Below are positions 5,928 to 8,648 of a DNA stretch of 8,648 nt, piece by piece (position 1 is the first letter of the stretch; each line of letters starts with the position of its first letter). The notes under the pieces were generated by a model. That model was not told the DNA's origin. It searched no databases and worked only from the letters and a program-made list of their open reading frames with translations. The position numbers were made by a program, and so were the translations under genes. The stretch is from a bacterium (GTDB lineage: Bacteria > Actinomycetota > Acidimicrobiia > Acidimicrobiales > UBA8592): positions 4,083 through 12,730 of the forward strand of contig PATL01000023.1 in assembly GCA_002713605.1 (NCBI GenBank), read 5' to 3'.

Positions 5928-6869
5928 CTAGCTAGAGAGGCCGAGAAGTTCAGGATTTGGTGTGATAAGTTCAAGTACTCTTGGCGCATAACTAAACTCT
6001 AAACTTGTAACTTCACCCAAATAATCCCCATCCACTTGATAAGGGAACGGTCTATGTCCCTCAATTACGAAAGACGACACATCAGATTTGTAATCAATAT
6101 AAGAGTAATTATGAAAGGCTGTTGAACCGCGAATTGCAGCACTAACTAATCCAAGCATTCTATTGACGCTGAGACTACTGATGCTTATCGTCACGAGCTC
6201 TTGATCAAGACCAGCATCAGAAGACAACTTCAGTGATTTGCTCCCAAGATACGTGTAAGGGTCAGTGTTGAGGCAGATTGCGAACTTGGAATTGGGTATA
6301 ACTGACCCATCGCTGTGCTTTAGCCTGAAAGCCGGTCGCTTGCGATCATAATGCCTTAACCATGTATCTATTGCTGCGTAAACAAACAAGGCATGGCTTG
6401 CGTACCTTTTAAGACGTCCACGTTTTTCTACTTCGGCGACTACCGCCGCATCAAAGCCCATCCCCGCATGGAACAAGAAATATCGGCCATTAACGCATCC
6501 TAAACCGACCGACTTAGGGGTAGCTTTACCCATAGTTTCTAAAAGAATTCCTGTTGCTTCAACGGGGTCATCTGGAAGTCCAAGCGTCCTTGCAAAGACG
6601 TTAGTCGATCCACCTGGAAGAACTGCAAGGGCAGTTCGTGAATTAATAAGTCCATTAGCGGCTTCATTTAAAGTCCCATCTCCTCCCAATACGACAACGA
6701 CATCAAACTCGTCCTCAACTGCTTGTTTGGCTAAGCGCGTTGCATGATCACGGCGTATCGTCTCTGCCAACACAACTTCATGATCAGCAGCTAATGCTTT
6801 TTGGATGACCACTCGGGTCCTCGGAGTGACAGAGGATGCTGCAGGGTTTACGAGGAACATTATTTTCAC
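5928..6869 (-). CDS. Diacylglycerol/lipid kinase family protein (DagK/YegS-like)
   Basis: This family phosphorylates diacylglycerol or related lipid alcohols with ATP, for example returning diacylglycerol to phosphatidate. The 313-residue protein has the DAGK catalytic domain: MFLVNPAA (4-11), nucleotide-binding VVLGGDGTLNEAANGL (59-74), LPGGSTNVFARTLGLP (84-99) and HAGMGFDAAV (134-143). The C-terminal lobe contains CLNTDPYTYLGSKSLKL (199-215) and QVDGDYLGE (278-286), the latter resembling the family's conserved 'vDGE' turn. There is no clear membrane helix, so peripheral membrane association is expected. Translation begins at GTG 6869; an in-frame ATG at 6860 is an alternative. No Shine-Dalgarno precedes it, but a -10-like TAGAAT ends 6 bases upstream, suggesting a leaderless mRNA. 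A perfect CRP-like palindrome lies 30 bases upstream. Lipid class cannot be deduced; sphingoid and diacylglycerol kinases share this fold. Confidence 0.9.
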   Translation of the reverse strand: MKIMFLVNPAASSVTPRTRVVIQKALAADHEVVLAETIRRDHATRLAKQAVEDEFDVVVVLGGDGTLNEAANGLINSRTALAVLPGGSTNVFARTLGLPDDPVEATGILLETMGKATPKSVGLGCVNGRYFLFHAGMGFDAAVVAEVEKRGRLKRYASHALFVYAAIDTWLRHYDRKRPAFRLKHSDGSVIPNSKFAICLNTDPYTYLGSKSLKLSSDAGLDQELVTISISSLSVNRMLGLVSAAIRGSTAFHNYSYIDYKSDVSSFVIEGHRPFPYQVDGDYLGEVTSLEFSYAPRVLELITPNPELLGLSS

Positions 6870-6875
6870 ATAACC

Positions 6876-6881
6876 ATTCTA
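6876..6881 (-). promoter_or_regulatory. Candidate -10 element for a leaderless lipid kinase mRNA
   Basis: The minus strand reads TAGAAT here, followed by 6 bases and then the GTG start codon, so transcription would begin at or next to the start codon. No good TTGACA-like -35 is present at 16-18 bases upstream. A CRP-like site centred at 6907.5 lies about 38 bases upstream of the predicted start, close to the position of class II activator sites that replace a weak -35. Confidence 0.4.
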
Positions 6882-6899
6882 GGAAATTTGTAAGCAAGC

Positions 6900-6915
6900 T
6901 GTGACATTCCTCACA
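6900..6915. promoter_or_regulatory. CRP/GlxR-like operator between the lipid kinase and etfB
   Basis: TGTGACATTCCTCACA is a perfect match to TGTGA-N6-TCACA, the CRP/GlxR consensus palindrome. It lies in the 130-bp divergent region, 30 bases from the lipid kinase GTG and 84 bases from the etfB ATG, so it could act on either gene or both. A perfect 10-base match is expected about 0.008 times in a window this long under equal base use. Confidence 0.65.
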
Positions 6916-6999
6916 TTCTTCAGTTATGGCATACATGAAAACCTGCTGTAAGGTCTTATGAAGAAAAGACTTAATACACAAACTAGAAAAGAAGGAATA

Positions 7000-7773
7000 A
7001 TGAAAGTAGCAGTTTGCGTAAAGCAGATTCCAGATCCAGCAGATCCTGGTGCAATTGATCCAGAAACTAAAACCCTAAAAAGAGATGTAAAGCTTATTCT
7101 AGATGAATCCGACTCGTACGGAGTTGAGATGGCACTCCAGTTAGTAGGAGAAGACGGCGAAGTGGTTCTTATCTCTATGGTGCCAAATAACGAGAGGAAT
7201 GGGCTAAACAACGCTTTAGCCATGGGTGCTGATAGCGCCATCCTTGTAAGCGATGACGCCTTATCTGGTTCCGACGCCTTAAGTACAGCTAAAGTTCTTG
7301 CCGCAGCTATACAAAGAACAGAGCCAGACCTAGTCTTGGCTGCAACAGAGTCATCCGATGGATACACGGGCACAGTTCCCGAGCAAGTTGCAGAGCTACT
7401 TGGCCTCCCATCAGTCACCTTTGCAAAGGAAGTAACCGTTGACAGTGGGAATGTCGCCGTGAAAAGGCAAACAGAAGATGGATACGATGAGGTCGACTGT
7501 CCGCTTCCAGCTTTAGTATCCGTAACTGCTGGTGTTGTGGAACCGCGATATCCCTCGTTCAAAGGAATCATGGCAGCAAAATCAAAACCAGTCGAAGAGT
7601 TAAGTCTCGCAGACCTCGGGATTGAGACTAGCACCGTAGGTTGGGCAGGTGGACGTCAAGAAATAGTTTCGATCGATCCTGCCCCCGAACGGGAAGCTGG
7701 TGAGATTATAGAAGATGAAGGTGACGGCCATGAGAGAATCGTAACCTTTCTCCAAGAGATGAAAGTTATATAG
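7000..7773 (+). CDS. etfB: Electron transfer flavoprotein beta subunit
   Basis: EtfB binds AMP and forms the ETF heterodimer with EtfA, carrying electrons from acyl-CoA and related dehydrogenases to the respiratory chain. The 257-residue product begins MKVAVCVKQIPDP and continues with LDESDSYGVEMALQL (34-48), NALAMGADSAILV (71-83), AATESSDGYTGTVPEQVAELLG (AMP-region, about 114-135) and the family signature EPRYPSFKGIMAAK (181-194). Its length is normal. The frame is open from an ATG at 6958, which would add 14 lysine-rich residues, but homologues start at MKVAVCVKQ and GAAGGA (6991-6996) sits just before ATG 7000. A -10-like TAAGGT at 6949-6954 would also place initiation beyond the 6958 ATG. 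etfA follows after 8 bases, so the two are co-expressed. The upstream CRP-like palindrome may regulate them. Confidence 0.95.
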   Translation: MKVAVCVKQIPDPADPGAIDPETKTLKRDVKLILDESDSYGVEMALQLVGEDGEVVLISMVPNNERNGLNNALAMGADSAILVSDDALSGSDALSTAKVLAAAIQRTEPDLVLAATESSDGYTGTVPEQVAELLGLPSVTFAKEVTVDSGNVAVKRQTEDGYDEVDCPLPALVSVTAGVVEPRYPSFKGIMAAKSKPVEELSLADLGIETSTVGWAGGRQEIVSIDPAPEREAGEIIEDEGDGHERIVTFLQEMKVI

Positions 7774-7777
7774 GAGG
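7771..7777 (+). promoter_or_regulatory. Consensus ribosome binding site of etfA, overlapping the etfB stop
   Basis: TAGGAGG is an excellent anti-16S match, and its first three bases are the etfB stop codon. It ends 4 bases before the etfA ATG, consistent with tightly coupled, equimolar translation of the two ETF subunits. The same GGAGG-N4-start layout precedes the chosen whiB start. Confidence 0.8.
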
Positions 7778-7781
7778 CACC

Positions 7782-8648
7782 ATGGTAAATATATGGGTAC
7801 ACGCAGAAACATCAGATGGGGTCGTTTCCTCAATAACTCTAGAACTACTAGCAAAAGCTAGGGAACTAGGAGATGTCACCGTTTTTCATGCTGGCTCTGA
7901 CGCAGAACAAGCAGCAGGTGAATTAGGGGAGCACGGCGCTACGAGAATACTCACGACTGGAGACCTGAATAATGGGTTAACAGGACCGGCGCTAGCTTCA
8001 GCAGTTGCTGCCAAAGCCTCCGAAGAGTCTCCTGCAGCAATACTGTTTGGAACTACTTACGACGGTCGTGACGTCGCTGGGCGGCTTTCAGTCAAAATGG
8101 ACGCACCTGTAATCACCAACATTGTTGATTTGCTAGATAACGATGGCTTAATCGGTGTTGAGCCTGTTTTTGGTGGAGCAACAAATGTTAAGACTAGGTT
8201 CACAGGAGAAACGCCCGGTATCTTTCTCATACGTCCCAAATCCTTCAATGCAGAAAATGTCGGAGGCGCCGCCGCCACAGTCGAAACAATAACAATTCCA
8301 GACCTGGGTACAACCGGATCAGCGAAAGTTACAAACCGTTTCGTTGAAGAATCGGACGGGCCTAAGCTAGATGAGGCTGGAATAGTTGTCTCAGGTGGGC
8401 GTGGGCTCGGAGAACCCGAAAATTTCCAAATGATTGAGGACCTAGCAGGCAAACTTGGGGGAGCGGCTGGTGCGTCTAGGGCAATAGTTGATGCTGGATG
8501 GGTGCCTTACAGCTATCAAGTAGGACAAACTGGAAAAGTTGTGAAACCAGATGTCTATATTGCTGCTGGAATTTCTGGAGCTACGCAACATATGGTTGGT
8601 ATGAAAGGGTCCAAAACGATCATTGCTATCAACAAAGACCCTGAAGCA
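7782..8648 (+). CDS. etfA: Electron transfer flavoprotein alpha subunit (3' partial)
   Basis: EtfA carries the redox-active FAD of the ETF heterodimer and passes electrons to ETF:quinone oxidoreductase. The frame is open from ATG 7782 to the last base, giving 289 residues; the usual length of 310-325 means only the C-terminal end lies outside. The N-terminal Rossmann-like domain contains LFGTTYDGRDVAGRLS (about 89-104). The FAD domain is typical: VSGGRGLGEPENF (203-215), GGAAGASRAIVDAGWVP (about 227-243), QVGQTGK (246-252), GISGATQHMVGM (263-274) and INKDPEA (283-289) at the window edge. The conserved arginine in SGGRG (R207) and the QTG and SGATQH flavin contacts are all intact. The pair with etfB looks like the housekeeping ETF of fatty acid and amino acid oxidation rather than a clear bifurcating type, though this cannot be settled without the neighbours. 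Confidence 0.95.
   Translation, partial: MVNIWVHAETSDGVVSSITLELLAKARELGDVTVFHAGSDAEQAAGELGEHGATRILTTGDLNNGLTGPALASAVAAKASEESPAAILFGTTYDGRDVAGRLSVKMDAPVITNIVDLLDNDGLIGVEPVFGGATNVKTRFTGETPGIFLIRPKSFNAENVGGAAATVETITIPDLGTTGSAKVTNRFVEESDGPKLDEAGIVVSGGRGLGEPENFQMIEDLAGKLGGAAGASRAIVDAGWVPYSYQVGQTGKVVKPDVYIAAGISGATQHMVGMKGSKTIIAINKDPEA

Noticed and set aside
6958..6999. A 14-residue lysine-rich N-terminal extension of EtfB from ATG 6958.
   Set aside because: EtfB homologues start at MKVAVCVKQ, a ribosome site precedes ATG 7000, and a -10-like element overlaps the region just before 6958.
6924..7634. Long open frame on the minus strand across etfB (236 codons).
   Set aside because: It is a shadow of etfB: its product is rich in Ser, Thr and Pro with no recognisable domain, while the plus strand encodes a complete EtfB.

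Overview
The window looks like ordinary chromosome from a moderately AT-rich actinobacterium, probably a marine or freshwater Acidimicrobiia-like lineage. The evidence is phylum-level: a WhiB iron-sulfur regulator, a DUF3107 protein and a PdtaS-type histidine kinase are all typical of Actinobacteriota. The lower-level placement is inference from base composition and from the unusual presence of System I cytochrome c maturation genes. No mobile element, CRISPR array, tRNA or rRNA was seen.

Layout. (1) Positions 1-1596 hold the end of a cytochrome c maturation operon: ccmH, cut at its 5' end, and a membrane-anchored TPR protein of CcmI type. (2) A promoter near 1666-1695 starts a rightward operon of mrp (Fe-S/P-loop carrier ATPase), a DUF3107 gene and pdtaS (cytoplasmic sensor kinase). 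(3) A leftward whiB gene (4615-4884) converges on pdtaS. (4) A rightward glycerophosphodiester phosphodiesterase (5052-5726) diverges from whiB. (5) The 201-bp gap 5727-5927 between convergent genes holds nothing I can recognise. (6) A leftward diacylglycerol/lipid kinase (5928-6869) diverges from (7) the rightward electron transfer flavoprotein genes etfB and etfA. etfA runs off the right edge with about 30 codons missing.

The most notable non-coding signals are two CRP/GlxR-like palindromes, one in each divergent intergenic region. TGTGA-N6-TCACA at 6900-6915 is perfect and lies between the lipid kinase and etfBA. A one-mismatch version at 4965-4980 overlaps the likely whiB promoter. From memory, whiB1 of Mycobacterium tuberculosis is also controlled by a cAMP-receptor-type regulator, and there too whiB1 converges on pdtaS with a lipid-kinase-like gene nearby. 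The window may therefore preserve an old actinobacterial block linking redox/NO-type sensing (WhiB, PdtaS), cAMP control and lipid turnover (phosphodiesterase, lipid kinase, ETF for acyl-CoA oxidation). That joint picture is inference. The individual gene calls are strong, and I see no clearly new multi-gene system.
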